A stretch of DNA of 64,000 nucleotides from Janthinobacterium sp. (GTDB lineage: Bacteria > Pseudomonadota > Gammaproteobacteria > Burkholderiales > Chitinibacteraceae): contig JANYCY010000003.1 in the NCBI GenBank assembly GCA_025360045.1, forward strand, positions 53,561-117,560. The letters are read 5' to 3'. The translations under genes were made by a program, and so were the position numbers. The notes below the pieces were generated by a model. That model worked only from the letters and a program-made list of their open reading frames with translations. It made no database searches and was not told where the DNA came from. Each line of letters starts with the position of its first letter. The first letter of the stretch is position 1. Shown one piece after another: positions 17,331 to 26,052 of this stretch.

Positions 17331-18664
17331 GCTTGAAAATACTCATGTGGATTGATATTAAAACTACCCTGCGGCCATTCTTTGCGAATACTGATTTCTT
17401 GCCCCGCATTCATTGCAGGATTAATCATTAAATCCAGCAGGCTAGGCCGTGCATGCGGTTTTTTATCTGGGCCTAAGATCAGCAATATTTTAGGCTTTAA
17501 TCTTCTACTGCGATTTTGTCCCGCCACAATGCCAATATCACCGCTACTTAGCTCCACGAGCGTGCCCACAGGAAAAATACCGATGCATTGGGCAAATTGC
17601 TCAACCAAGGCAGGGTGAAAGTATTTATCACTCCATTTATATAAAAGCTGCAATGCGGCGTGCGAGGTTTTTGTTTCGGCATGGGTGCGATCACTGGTCA
17701 TGGCCGTAAAGCAATCCACAATCGCCGCCATACAGGAAAACAAACCAATACTTTCACCTTTTAGACCCACTGGATAACCGCTGCCATCAATACGCTCATG
17801 GTGGCGCGCCACCATATCGTAAACATCCAGCGGCACTTCTTTAATTTGATTCAAAATATCTAAGCTATGCCAGACATGCGTTTTCATCATTAAAAACTCG
17901 CCAGGCGAATAAGAGCCGTTATGTTTTAATAGATTACTGGGCAATTTCATTTTGCCAATATCAAGCATTAATCCTGCAAAGCCAAGCTTATGTAGTTCTT
18001 CTTGCGGATAGCCCAAGTGACGGCCAAAGGCCAGCATATAAATGGCGGTATCAAGGGCGTGGCCATAGGCGTAATTATCAGTGGCTTTTAGCTGGGATAG
18101 CCACATTAATGCGCTGGGATTACGAATAATCGAATCAACCATATCGCTAACGACATCATTAATGGCTTCAATGCGAGGTTGCAAATCTTTACTAATAGCC
18201 GCCATTGCGGCTTCGATGGCATCACTGGCCGCGCGATGTATCTCTTTTGCTTGAGGGATTTCACGCTTAATTGGAATGACATCAGAATAGATAATGATTT
18301 GTGGCTCAATATAAGCCTTATCGAGTGCTACTGATTTATTGTTTGACCATTGTGCAAAAAGTTGCCGTAGTTCTTTGAGTAAAGTGATTTGCTCTTTTAC
18401 TTCTACGGTTTGATATTGGACCGCGTGGATCAGTGGCTGAGTATTAAATTTATACTCACTTAGAAAGCCCCAGCGGGCGATGCCACCATTTGAGCGTTCA
18501 ATATCCACGGTCACAAACTGGCAGTATTCTTTAATCGTAGCGAGTTGTTCAGCCGTTTCTAGTAGAAAGCCTTCAATCAGAAAAGGCGTGTCCAGCCAAG
18601 GGCGATCGAGCTCGCAAATAAATAAATCAGCTTGTAACGCTGAAACGGGAAGTCGTGTTTCCAA
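17327..18664 (-). CDS. DUF3391/HD-GYP domain protein with altered HD motif
   Basis: 445 residues. The N-terminal DUF3391 region (about 1-140) is followed by an HD-GYP domain (about 190-360). His202, His263, His288-His289 and HHERIDGSGYP are intact. The HD dyad reads LDIGK (Leu234-Asp235) instead of HDIGK, because the codon is CTT. The usual DxFDA motif reads DCFTA (Thr320). Loss of the HD histidine removes an expected metal ligand, so phosphodiesterase activity may be altered or absent. The start is TTG 18664; an in-frame stop lies seven codons upstream, no ATG or GTG lies between, and DUF3391 homology starts within ten residues. It is the first gene of a two-gene operon with the EAL gene. 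Confidence 0.88.
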   Translation of the reverse strand: METRLPVSALQADLFICELDRPWLDTPFLIEGFLLETAEQLATIKEYCQFVTVDIERSNGGIARWGFLSEYKFNTQPLIHAVQYQTVEVKEQITLLKELRQLFAQWSNNKSVALDKAYIEPQIIIYSDVIPIKREIPQAKEIHRAASDAIEAAMAAISKDLQPRIEAINDVVSDMVDSIIRNPSALMWLSQLKATDNYAYGHALDTAIYMLAFGRHLGYPQEELHKLGFAGLMLDIGKMKLPSNLLKHNGSYSPGEFLMMKTHVWHSLDILNQIKEVPLDVYDMVARHHERIDGSGYPVGLKGESIGLFSCMAAIVDCFTAMTSDRTHAETKTSHAALQLLYKWSDKYFHPALVEQFAQCIGIFPVGTLVELSSGDIGIVAGQNRSRRLKPKILLILGPDKKPHARPSLLDLMINPAMNAGQEISIRKEWPQGSFNINPHEYFQA

Positions 18665-19342
18665 TTGTGTATTCTTATCGTGCTAAGTTTAGGGCCGTAT
18701 GCATCGTTTATCTACGGTCAGCAATGCACCATACAATGGGGTATTTGCTGTGAAGTAAACTCTTGCAAGAGTTTGCGTATGCCCACTAATTAAAACTGTA
18801 AGTAAAAAAAGCAGCTTGTTTTAAACATGAATCTGTGATGATTGTAAGTGATTTATAGCAGAATAGAAGAGGGGGATCGATGTTTAGTTCTCTTTTAATG
18901 TGGATACAAGTCCTAGAGTGAAGGTCAAGCGGTAGGAATATCTATATATTTAAGCTAAATATTAAACCGCAGGGCTATTACTTGTGATGATTTTTAGCAA
19001 ATAAATATGCTTTTGGTGTTTGTTTTTGCGTTTTTTTTTGGGTAATTGTTGCGCTGCGGTATTGGATAAGGCTCATGCTGATGATCGCAGAGGGCTAAAG
19101 AGGGGCGCAGAAGCCCATGAGGGGAGTTGAGTATGATGGGGGTGAAACGAGTGATATTGGCATTGTAGGCCGTTGTGCGATGTTTCTTTGCTTTGGCTCT
19201 TGGACATTATGCAATCTACCTACTTATTAATCCTTATTAATACCTCTTTGCTTTCTAATCTGAGGCTGACCTCTAGTGTTAGAAAAACGCCCTCTCAGCC
19301 AAGTTTTTGTTAAAATAGCGACCGTTTTTTTGTGAGAAGACT
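18665..19342. other. Intergenic region without recognised gene
   Basis: A 678-bp gap between the divergent HD-GYP and potA genes. It is AT-rich near both ends, with frequent stops in all frames. It presumably contains both promoters. TTAAAAT at about 19311 is a possible -10 box for potABC, but I cannot pair it with a convincing -35. No repeat family, terminator or RNA gene was seen. Confidence 0.5.
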
Positions 19343-20431
19343 ATGGCCCTGCTGGAGATCCGTGACGTCGTAAAAACTTTCGGCGATTTCACTGCCGTTA
19401 ATCATGTGAGCTTGTCGGTGGAAGCCGGTGAATTCTTTACTTTGCTAGGCCCTTCGGGCTGTGGCAAAACCACTTTATTACGGATGCTGGCTGGATTTGA
19501 ACAGCCCGATTCCGGCGCTATTTTGCTGGATGGGCAAGATATGTCACTTGTGCCGCCAGAAAAGCGCCCAGTGCATACCGTATTTCAAAATTACGCGCTG
19601 TTTCCGCATATGAGCGTGGCCGACAATATCGCCTTTCCTTTGAAAATGGCTAAGGCCTCTGCTGCTGAAATTAAATTCCGTGTGGCTGAAATCCTAGAAG
19701 ACGTGCGTTTGCAAGAATTCGCCCATCGTTTTCCGCATGAGTTATCCGGTGGTCAGCGTCAGCGTGTCGCCATTGCCCGATCATTGGTGAATCGTCCGCG
19801 CCTCTTGCTGCTGGACGAGCCTTTATCTGCGCTCGATGCGAAATTGCGCGAGCAGATGCAGATGGAGCTGATTACCCTGCAAAAAGAAGTGGGTGTAACC
19901 TTTGTATACGTAACGCACGATCAGGGCGAGGCTTTGGCCTTATCACACCGAATTGCGGTGATGAATAAGGGCCAAGTTGAGCAGCTTGATGCGCCTGAAA
20001 CAATTTATAGCTACCCAAAAAGCCGCTTTGTTGCTGATTTTATTGGCCAGTGTAATTTGCTTGATGCCACGATTAAGTCGATTTCAAAGGATCGTATGCA
20101 GCTTGAAATCGCCGGTGTCGGTATTGCCGAAACCCTGCCGGTTGCGGGCGCGACGGTTGGCCAGAAAGGCACGCTAAGCTTACGCCCAGAGAAGATCAAA
20201 CTGGCGGCTAGCTTGGAAAATAATGACACGGATGAAGTGCACTTTAAAGGTACGGTTGAAAACTGCCTCTACCTTGGCGACGTCACTATTTATATCGTGA
20301 AATTAGATAATGGCGTGCTGGTTGAAGCCATGCTGCCTAATTCTGCTGCAGGTCGCGCCAAATTCTTTGATGACAACGATGCAGTAGAGCTGGCATGGCG
20401 TTATGACGCCGGCCACTTTTTGCTGTCTTAA
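19343..20431 (+). CDS. potA: Spermidine/putrescine ABC transporter ATP-binding protein
   Basis: 362 residues. Walker A GPSGCGKT (36-43), ABC signature LSGGQ (134-138), Walker B LLLLDEP (154-160) and the H-loop VTHDQGEAL are present. A C-terminal TOBE domain follows (about 240-360). It powers polyamine import as a dimer with PotB/PotC. The order potA-potB-potC is kept, with gaps of 9 bp and an 8-bp overlap, so these three form one transcript. The binding protein gene potD follows after a repeat. Confidence 0.93.
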   Translation: MALLEIRDVVKTFGDFTAVNHVSLSVEAGEFFTLLGPSGCGKTTLLRMLAGFEQPDSGAILLDGQDMSLVPPEKRPVHTVFQNYALFPHMSVADNIAFPLKMAKASAAEIKFRVAEILEDVRLQEFAHRFPHELSGGQRQRVAIARSLVNRPRLLLLDEPLSALDAKLREQMQMELITLQKEVGVTFVYVTHDQGEALALSHRIAVMNKGQVEQLDAPETIYSYPKSRFVADFIGQCNLLDATIKSISKDRMQLEIAGVGIAETLPVAGATVGQKGTLSLRPEKIKLAASLENNDTDEVHFKGTVENCLYLGDVTIYIVKLDNGVLVEAMLPNSAAGRAKFFDDNDAVELAWRYDAGHFLLS

Positions 20432-20440
20432 GGGGGCGAG

Positions 20441-21376
20441 ATGTCCAAAGTAAAATCGCCTAGTTTGGCGAAGTGGTTGATTTCAGGCCCGCCACTACTG
20501 TATCTGCTGATCTTTTTTGCCGTACCTACGCTGATGATGATTTTCTCAGCGTTTCGTTTTCCGGGTGAATATGGCGGGCTGATGCCGCTGGTGGATATCA
20601 ATCCAGATACCGGCGTGCGTGAGATTTTAATTAATTCACAAAACTGGCGTGATTTTCTAACGCTAGAAAACTTCAGTCGTTTTTTTGAAGACGGGGTTTA
20701 TGTTGAATTATTTATTAAATCATTCTGGTACGCAGGCTTAACCACGCTGTTTTGTATTATTTTGGCCTATCCTTTGGCATGGCTGATTGCGCGTAGCCCA
20801 AAGAAATACCGTGATTTACTTGTATTGCTGGTGATCTTGCCATTTTGGAGTAATTTTTTAATTCGCGTTTATGCGTGGATGATTATTCTGGGACCGCAGG
20901 GCTATTTTGCCATGACGGTAAATAGCGTATTAGCGTGGTTTGGTATTGGCCCGCAGCAGTTTCTATTTACCCATTTTGCGGTGATTGTGGTGCTGGTGTA
21001 TGTGCATTTACCGTTTATGGTATTGCCGCTCTATGCCAATTTAGAAAAGCACGATATGGCGCTATTAGATGCTGCGCAAGATTTGGGTGCATCGGCTTGG
21101 CAGCGTTTCTGGCGCATTACTTGGCCATTATCCTTGCCCGGCGTTTGGGCTGGTGCGGCTTTGGTGTTTATTCCGGCCTTAGGAATGTTTGCCGTACCTG
21201 ATTTGGTGGGCGGCACCGATGGCATTATGGTGGGTAATTTAATTAAACAGCAGTTCTTAGATAGCCGTGACTGGCCATTTGGCTCGACCCTGTCAATTAT
21301 GCTCACTGGTGGTGTATTGCTGCTGGCGGTATTTGCGACCTTGATTAGTCGTGGAAGGAAAAAACAACATGACTAA
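20441..21376 (+). CDS. potB: Polyamine ABC transporter permease PotB
   Basis: 311 residues with six predicted membrane segments, the first at about 15-38. The cytoplasmic coupling motif of ABC permeases is seen as AAQDLGASAWQRFWRITWPLSLPG (AxxLGAS...P). GGGGCGAG lies before the ATG. It forms the inner-membrane channel with PotC. An extended periplasmic loop lies after the first helix (GEYGGLMPLVDINPDTG), as is usual for PotB-type subunits. Confidence 0.92.
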   Translation: MSKVKSPSLAKWLISGPPLLYLLIFFAVPTLMMIFSAFRFPGEYGGLMPLVDINPDTGVREILINSQNWRDFLTLENFSRFFEDGVYVELFIKSFWYAGLTTLFCIILAYPLAWLIARSPKKYRDLLVLLVILPFWSNFLIRVYAWMIILGPQGYFAMTVNSVLAWFGIGPQQFLFTHFAVIVVLVYVHLPFMVLPLYANLEKHDMALLDAAQDLGASAWQRFWRITWPLSLPGVWAGAALVFIPALGMFAVPDLVGGTDGIMVGNLIKQQFLDSRDWPFGSTLSIMLTGGVLLLAVFATLISRGRKKQHD

Positions 21377-22142
21377 GCAAAGTAAATGGTTGTGGGCCAT
21401 GGCCTTATTCACTTATGGCTTTTTGTATTTGCCACTGGTGATTGTGGTGATGTATTCATTTAATGATTCACGCTTAAATGCCGAATGGGTTGGGTTTACA
21501 TTTAAGTGGTATCAGATTTTATTTAATGATGAGCAAATGCTGCTTGCTGCCCGCAATTCCTTATTAATTGGGGTGGTTACCAGCTTCTTTGCTACTATTT
21601 TTGGCACTTTAGCCGGCATGGCGATGTATAAATACAAGCTACGCCTGTTACCGGTTTTAGTGCTCACGCCGATTGCGATTCCTGAAATATTAATGGGTGT
21701 ATCGCTGTTAATGTTTTTTGTCATGCTGAATATGACCTTAGGTTTGTTCTCGGTTACCTTGGCGCATATTGCTTTTTGTATTGGTTTTGTGGCGATTGTG
21801 GTGCGTTCCCGTTTGCAGGGTATGGATGAAGCCTTGGTAGAGGCTGCGCGTGATTTGGGTGCCACGCCTTTGCAGGCATTTCGCTTAATTACCATGCCTT
21901 TAATTATGCCGGGGATTATTGCCGGTGCTTTAATGGCATTCACTTTATCGATCGATGATTTTGTGATTACCTTCTTTACGGCAGGAGCAGGCGCTTCTAC
22001 CTTGCCGTTGCAAATTTATTCGATGATTAGAATTGCGGTTACACCTGAAGTGAATGCGATTTCTACTCTATTGATGCTGCTTACTTTGGCTTTGATTTTG
22101 ATTGCCGGAAAACTAGCACCAGGGGCTTTAAGGGCGAAATAA
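21369..22142 (+). CDS. potC: Polyamine ABC transporter permease PotC
   Basis: 257 residues, six membrane segments. The coupling motif is AARDLGATPLQAFRLITMPLIMPG. The start at 21369 is supported by GGAAGGA about 10 bp upstream and gives the usual MTKQSKW-type cytoplasmic tail. It overlaps potB by 8 bp. An upstream in-frame start (21351) would overlap potB further and lacks support. Second half of the polyamine import channel. Confidence 0.92.
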   Translation: MTKQSKWLWAMALFTYGFLYLPLVIVVMYSFNDSRLNAEWVGFTFKWYQILFNDEQMLLAARNSLLIGVVTSFFATIFGTLAGMAMYKYKLRLLPVLVLTPIAIPEILMGVSLLMFFVMLNMTLGLFSVTLAHIAFCIGFVAIVVRSRLQGMDEALVEAARDLGATPLQAFRLITMPLIMPGIIAGALMAFTLSIDDFVITFFTAGAGASTLPLQIYSMIRIAVTPEVNAISTLLMLLTLALILIAGKLAPGALRAK

Positions 22143-22192
22143 ATGCGGGGGCGGGCTGCTCAATCTTATCAACTTAAGTACATCATGTTTTT

Positions 22193-22305
22193 GTAGGTTG
22201 GGTTAGCGGGTTTATTCGCCGTGTAGGGCGGATAAACCAGCGTAACCCAACATGTATGCGTAAAAAATGTTGGGTTACGCGATAAAGCCCGCTAACCCAA
22301 CCTAC
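22193..22305. repeat. Large inverted repeat, GTAGGTTGGGTTAGC family (copy 1)
   Basis: About 113 bp with outer arms GTAGGTTGGGTTAGCGGG and CCCGCTAACCCAACCTAC. Inner words GATAAACCAGCGTAACCCAACATG and TGTTGGGTTACGCGATAAA make a second nested palindrome. A related copy lies at 29349-29488, and the fragment CCTAACCCACCCTAC occurs at about 28318-28335. It lies between potC and potD and may attenuate read-through or protect the potABC transcript. Confidence 0.75.
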
Positions 22306-22405
22306 GAATTTCTCTTAAGTAGATAGAATTGGGGCATTACTCGCCTTCACTATTTAAGTATTGTTTTAATCGCTTATAGCAGATCAGCAACATTTGCATA
22401 AGCGC

Positions 22406-22436
22406 TTGAAATGAATCGAAAAAAATAAGGCATAAT
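22406..22436 (+). promoter_or_regulatory. Possible sigma70 promoter of potD
   Basis: TTGAAA (22406-22411) and CATAAT (22431-22436) are separated by 19 bp, slightly longer than ideal. They lie 42 bp before the potD start. It would give potD its own transcript beyond the inverted repeat. Confidence 0.35.
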
Positions 22437-22477
22437 CAGCGGGTCTTTTTATTCAACTGCTTTGGAGTGTTTGAGAC

Positions 22478-23536
22478 ATGAAGAAATTATTATTCACGCT
22501 TTTACTGGCTGCCAATATGGCACAGGCCGAAGAAGTGCTCCACGTTTACAACTGGAACAATTATATTGCGCCAGAAACGGTCAAACGCTTCCAGGCAGAA
22601 TGTAAATGCCGCGTGGTTCAGGATTATTACGGCGCTATGGAAGAAATGCTGGCTAAGCTAAGCGCCGGTGCTAAGGGTTACGATGTGGTCGTCCCTACCG
22701 GTTTTGCGATGCCGCCTTTGATTAAGCAGGGCATGGTGCAGCCGCTGGATAAATCTAAGCTTTCAAATGTTAAAAATGTGAATCCAACATTTTTAAATAG
22801 TCAGTTTGATCCGGGCAATCAATTCTCTCTGCCTTATTCATTTACCACCACCTTGCTGGGCTTTAATCAAACCAAGTTAAAAGAGCTGGGTATTGAGCCA
22901 AACTCTTGGTCAGTGATTTTTGATCCGGCTATTCTTGCCAAGATCAAAGGCAAGGTTACGGTGCTAGATGATGCCAATGAATTATTTGCGGCATCCTTGA
23001 TGTATAACGGTTTTTCTCCAAATTCGACTAAGCCAGAAGAGTGGAAAAAAGCACAAGAAACCATTATTAAAGCTAAGCCATTTTGGGCTGCGTTTAATTC
23101 CCAAAGTTATATCAAGGAATTAACGCTGGGTAATATCTGGGTCGCCCATGGTTATTCTAGCGATATGTTCCAAGCAGCAACGGATGCTAAAACAGCCAAG
23201 CGTGCCTTTACGGTTAGTTATGGTCTGCAAAAAGAAGGCAACACCCTGTCTGTGGATAATATGATGGTGCTCAAATCAGCGCCTCGCCCAGATCTGGCGC
23301 ATAAGTTTGTTAACTTTATGCTGGAAGGTAAAAATTCGAGCGAGCTGACCAATATGGTGGGCACGGGCAATCCAAATAGCGCGGCTGCGCCTTTTGTGAA
23401 TGCTGAAATGAAAAAGAATACGGCCGTATTCCCAGATGAAGCCGCATTAAAAAAACTACAGCAACTTAAACCACTCGATGCCAAACAACGCCGTGATTTA
23501 AGCCGTTTGTGGACTCAAGTTAAAACCTCTAAATAA
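22478..23536 (+). CDS. potD: Periplasmic polyamine-binding protein
   Basis: 352 residues with a signal peptide (about 1-17, cleavage after AQA). The mature start EEVLHVYNWNNYIAPETV and the segment GYDVVVPTGFAMPPLIKQGMVQPLD are diagnostic of the PotD/PotF family. It delivers spermidine or putrescine to PotABC. It is separated from potC by 335 bp containing a large inverted repeat and a possible promoter, so it may be expressed more strongly than the membrane components. PotD and PotF types cannot be told apart with certainty here. Confidence 0.9.
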   Translation: MKKLLFTLLLAANMAQAEEVLHVYNWNNYIAPETVKRFQAECKCRVVQDYYGAMEEMLAKLSAGAKGYDVVVPTGFAMPPLIKQGMVQPLDKSKLSNVKNVNPTFLNSQFDPGNQFSLPYSFTTTLLGFNQTKLKELGIEPNSWSVIFDPAILAKIKGKVTVLDDANELFAASLMYNGFSPNSTKPEEWKKAQETIIKAKPFWAAFNSQSYIKELTLGNIWVAHGYSSDMFQAATDAKTAKRAFTVSYGLQKEGNTLSVDNMMVLKSAPRPDLAHKFVNFMLEGKNSSELTNMVGTGNPNSAAAPFVNAEMKKNTAVFPDEAALKKLQQLKPLDAKQRRDLSRLWTQVKTSK

Positions 23537-23546
23537 GGGGCAACGA

Positions 23547-23580
23547 GGAGGGCTGCAATCATGCGGCTCTCCCTTTCCTT
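23547..23580 (+). terminator. Possible terminator after potD
   Basis: GGAGGGCTGCA-ATCA-TGCGGCTCTCC forms an 11-bp stem with G-U wobbles (23547-23572), followed by a pyrimidine tail CTTTCCTT. It lies 11 bp past the potD stop but ends only a few bases before the VanZ start, so its role is uncertain. Confidence 0.4.
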
Positions 23581-23582
23581 GA

Positions 23583-24689
23583 ATGAGACATTCCCTCACC
23601 ATCAGTTATCTTGCCCGGCGAATTTCCCCGACCAGAGTGCCTCGTTATATTGCATTTTGTTCGGTTTTGGTGATTCTGGTGGTCAGCCTCTATCCCTTTA
23701 GTGGCTGGCGTTTTACGGGGGAGCCGATTTGGGCGTTTTATGCCTATCCTCTGCCTTACTATTTCACCTTTTTTGATAACACCATCAATGTGCTGGCCTA
23801 TTTGCCTCTGGGTTTTAGCCTAGCTATTTCTTTTCGCCACCTGCGCTATGGCAGTTTTTTCGCGGCATTGTCTGGCTTGGCTTTGTCATCAACGGTTGAG
23901 TTTATTCAGCAATTTTTGCCCGGCCGTGTGGCCTCTAATCTAGATATTTTAAGCAATAGTTTTGGCGCATTGCTTGGCGTGCTATTGGCGCTGATTCTAG
24001 GAAATCGTTATTGGCAAAATCGTTGGCTGGTTGCTCGTCATGCTTGGTTTGCTCCCGGCCCTGCCGTGGAGTGGGGCACAACTTGGTTGGTATTGTGGTT
24101 TGTTACCCAGCTTGATCCATCCCAGCCCTTTTTGGGGGTGGTGGTTGAATCACCGGGCCTGCCTCAGCCTTTTGAATCGCCGATGCAAAATGCCAAGCTT
24201 TTTTTAAGGCTGCTCGAAGGGGGTGGCATGATGCTGCACTTTTTGGGGGTGGCTTTGTTTGTATCAGTCTTGGTGCGCCATACCTGGCAAAGCCCTAAGG
24301 CGATTCGGTTTACCTTGCTGACGGCGCTGCTGCTCAAGCTGGGTTTTGCCGGGCTATTGCTTAAACCTGCTCAGTTTTTTGCCTGGATTAACATCAATAT
24401 CGTGGTGGGAGGCCTACTGGGCACGCTGGCTTTAGTGCTGCTGTGGCGATTAAACCGGCGGCTGAGGGCTTTTGTTGGCGCGCTGGCGCTAATCGCTACC
24501 TTGGTGATTAGCTGGTTTTGGCCGCTTACCCCGCAGCTATCAGCCACTTTGCCGCTGTTCCGCTGGCATTACGGGCATCTACTGCATTTTAACGGCCTAT
24601 CGGCCGTCATCAGTGATCTATGGCCTTATGGCGCGATTGCGCTACTACTATGGCTATCTATTCGCGCACCGCGTGAAGAGTCTTGGTAA
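23583..24689 (+). CDS. VanZ-family membrane protein
   Basis: 368 residues with about nine to ten hydrophobic segments. The N-terminal half is a VanZ-like domain: NVLAYLPLGFSLAISF, then STVEFIQQFLPGRVASNLDILSNSFGALLG with the family's Glu-Gln and Asp-Asn residues. The C-terminal half (about 170-368) is an extra block of hydrophobic helices that I do not recognise. VanZ relatives affect glycopeptide resistance or envelope properties, but most are uncharacterised. No ribosome binding site precedes the ATG at 23583, so the start is tentative. Confidence 0.8.
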   Translation: MRHSLTISYLARRISPTRVPRYIAFCSVLVILVVSLYPFSGWRFTGEPIWAFYAYPLPYYFTFFDNTINVLAYLPLGFSLAISFRHLRYGSFFAALSGLALSSTVEFIQQFLPGRVASNLDILSNSFGALLGVLLALILGNRYWQNRWLVARHAWFAPGPAVEWGTTWLVLWFVTQLDPSQPFLGVVVESPGLPQPFESPMQNAKLFLRLLEGGGMMLHFLGVALFVSVLVRHTWQSPKAIRFTLLTALLLKLGFAGLLLKPAQFFAWININIVVGGLLGTLALVLLWRLNRRLRAFVGALALIATLVISWFWPLTPQLSATLPLFRWHYGHLLHFNGLSAVISDLWPYGAIALLLWLSIRAPREESW

Positions 24690-24821
24690 ATCGGGGGAAA
24701 CTTTTTTAGGTATTCTGCCGTTTTTATAGCGTCTTTATACCTCTACTTTGTTTATTTACCGCATTTTTACAAGCAGACCTTTAGCATTCATACATACATT
24801 TTCATCTGAAGGATGAGTGCG

Positions 24822-25001
24822 ATGAGTCTGCTCTATGGTTCGATGGTCAATATGCGTCGTGAAGACGTTCCCCAAGCTGCACCGGTGCGTTTTGTGCTGG
24901 TTTCGCGCTTTAGCGCCAGTTCGGCGGGTGCTGCTCCTGAACTAAGGCCGGTTTTGCAAAAGTTATGCCGCTTTATCATGGCAAAGTTGCGCCAATTATG
25001 A
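24822..25001 (+). CDS. Possible small protein or leader peptide coupled to choX
   Basis: A 59-residue frame from ATG 24822, preceded by GAAGGA with an 8-bp spacing. Its TGA (24999-25001) overlaps the ATG of choX (24998-25000) as ATGA. The choX start has no ribosome binding site of its own, which makes coupling attractive. The peptide is basic (several Arg), with no membrane segment and no family that I recognise. It may be a real small protein, a leader peptide used for control, or chance. Support is the start signal and the overlap only. Confidence 0.4.
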   Translation: MSLLYGSMVNMRREDVPQAAPVRFVLVSRFSASSAGAAPELRPVLQKLCRFIMAKLRQL

Positions 25002-25957
25002 TCATGCCGCGCTTACTTTTATCGACTCTCTTATTAGCCAGCGTTGCAAGCTATGCCGCTGAGCCACCTAGCTGTAAAACCGTGCGTTTTTCTGATGTGG
25101 GCTGGACGGATGTGACGGCGACCACGGCGCTCACCAGCGAGATGCTTGCGGCGCTGGGCTATCAGCCCGAAATAAAAATGCTTTCGGTGCCTGTTACCTT
25201 TCACGCGATGCAGACGCAAGATATCGACGTTTTTCTGGGCAATTGGATGCCCACGATGAAAAACGATATCGATCCCTATTTAAAAAATGGCAGTGTAGAA
25301 GTGCTGCGCACTAATCTTACCGGCGCTAAATACACATTGGCTGTGCCCGAATATGTGTATCAGGCTGGGGTGCATCGTTTTAGTGATATCGCCAAATTTT
25401 CTGATCGCTTCGCTAAACGCATTTATGGCATTGAAGCGGGTAACGATGGCAATCGCTTGATCAGCAGCATGATCAAAGATAAAGCCTTTGGTTTGCAAGA
25501 TTTCAAATTGGTGGAATCCAGCGAAGCGGGCATGCTTACCCAAGTCAAACGCGCGGCTCTAAAGCAGCAATGGGTGGTATTTTTGGGCTGGGAGCCGCAC
25601 CCAATGAATCGCAATTTAAAGCTGCGCTATCTGGAAGGCGGCGATGCTTATTTCGGGCCTAATCTGGGTGGCGCGACCGTGCACACGACCACCCGCTCTG
25701 CTTATGCAAAGCAATGCCCTAATGTAGGCCGCTTGTTGCAAAATCTCGCTTTTAGCACCGAGATTGAAAACAAGCTGATGGGGAAAATACTGGATCAGAA
25801 GCAGGACGCTAAAGTAGCGGCTCGCCAATGGCTGGGCCAAAACCCAGCAATCTGGACGCCTTGGTTAAGCGGAGTAAATAGTTTTAACGGCGAACCTGCG
25901 GTGCCGGTATTAAAAGCTTGGTTGAATCAATCTGCCGTAGTGTCGGATGCTCGCTAG
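24998..25957 (+). CDS. choX: Choline/glycine-betaine ABC transporter substrate-binding protein
   Basis: 319 residues from ATG 24998, with a signal peptide (MIMPRLLLSTLLLASVASYA). The mature protein has the ChoX/OpuAC pattern: VRFSDVGWTDVTATTALTSEML, DVFLGNWMPTM and VVFLGWEPHPMN, whose Trp/Tyr residues form the cage that binds the quaternary ammonium group. It is followed by choW and choV in the order choXWV. A longer start at 24965 exists, but it would put a non-hydrophobic leader before the signal peptide. Choline taken up may be used as a carbon source or converted to betaine; no bet genes are in view. Confidence 0.9.
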   Translation: MIMPRLLLSTLLLASVASYAAEPPSCKTVRFSDVGWTDVTATTALTSEMLAALGYQPEIKMLSVPVTFHAMQTQDIDVFLGNWMPTMKNDIDPYLKNGSVEVLRTNLTGAKYTLAVPEYVYQAGVHRFSDIAKFSDRFAKRIYGIEAGNDGNRLISSMIKDKAFGLQDFKLVESSEAGMLTQVKRAALKQQWVVFLGWEPHPMNRNLKLRYLEGGDAYFGPNLGGATVHTTTRSAYAKQCPNVGRLLQNLAFSTEIENKLMGKILDQKQDAKVAARQWLGQNPAIWTPWLSGVNSFNGEPAVPVLKAWLNQSAVVSDAR

Positions 25958-26052
25958 GATGATTGTGTATTTAAGGGGGCAATCCACCGCAGCTGCTGGG
26001 CAAAAGTTATGGCCCAGCAGCCTTTTTGCAGATGATGGCTTTGGAGTGCATC

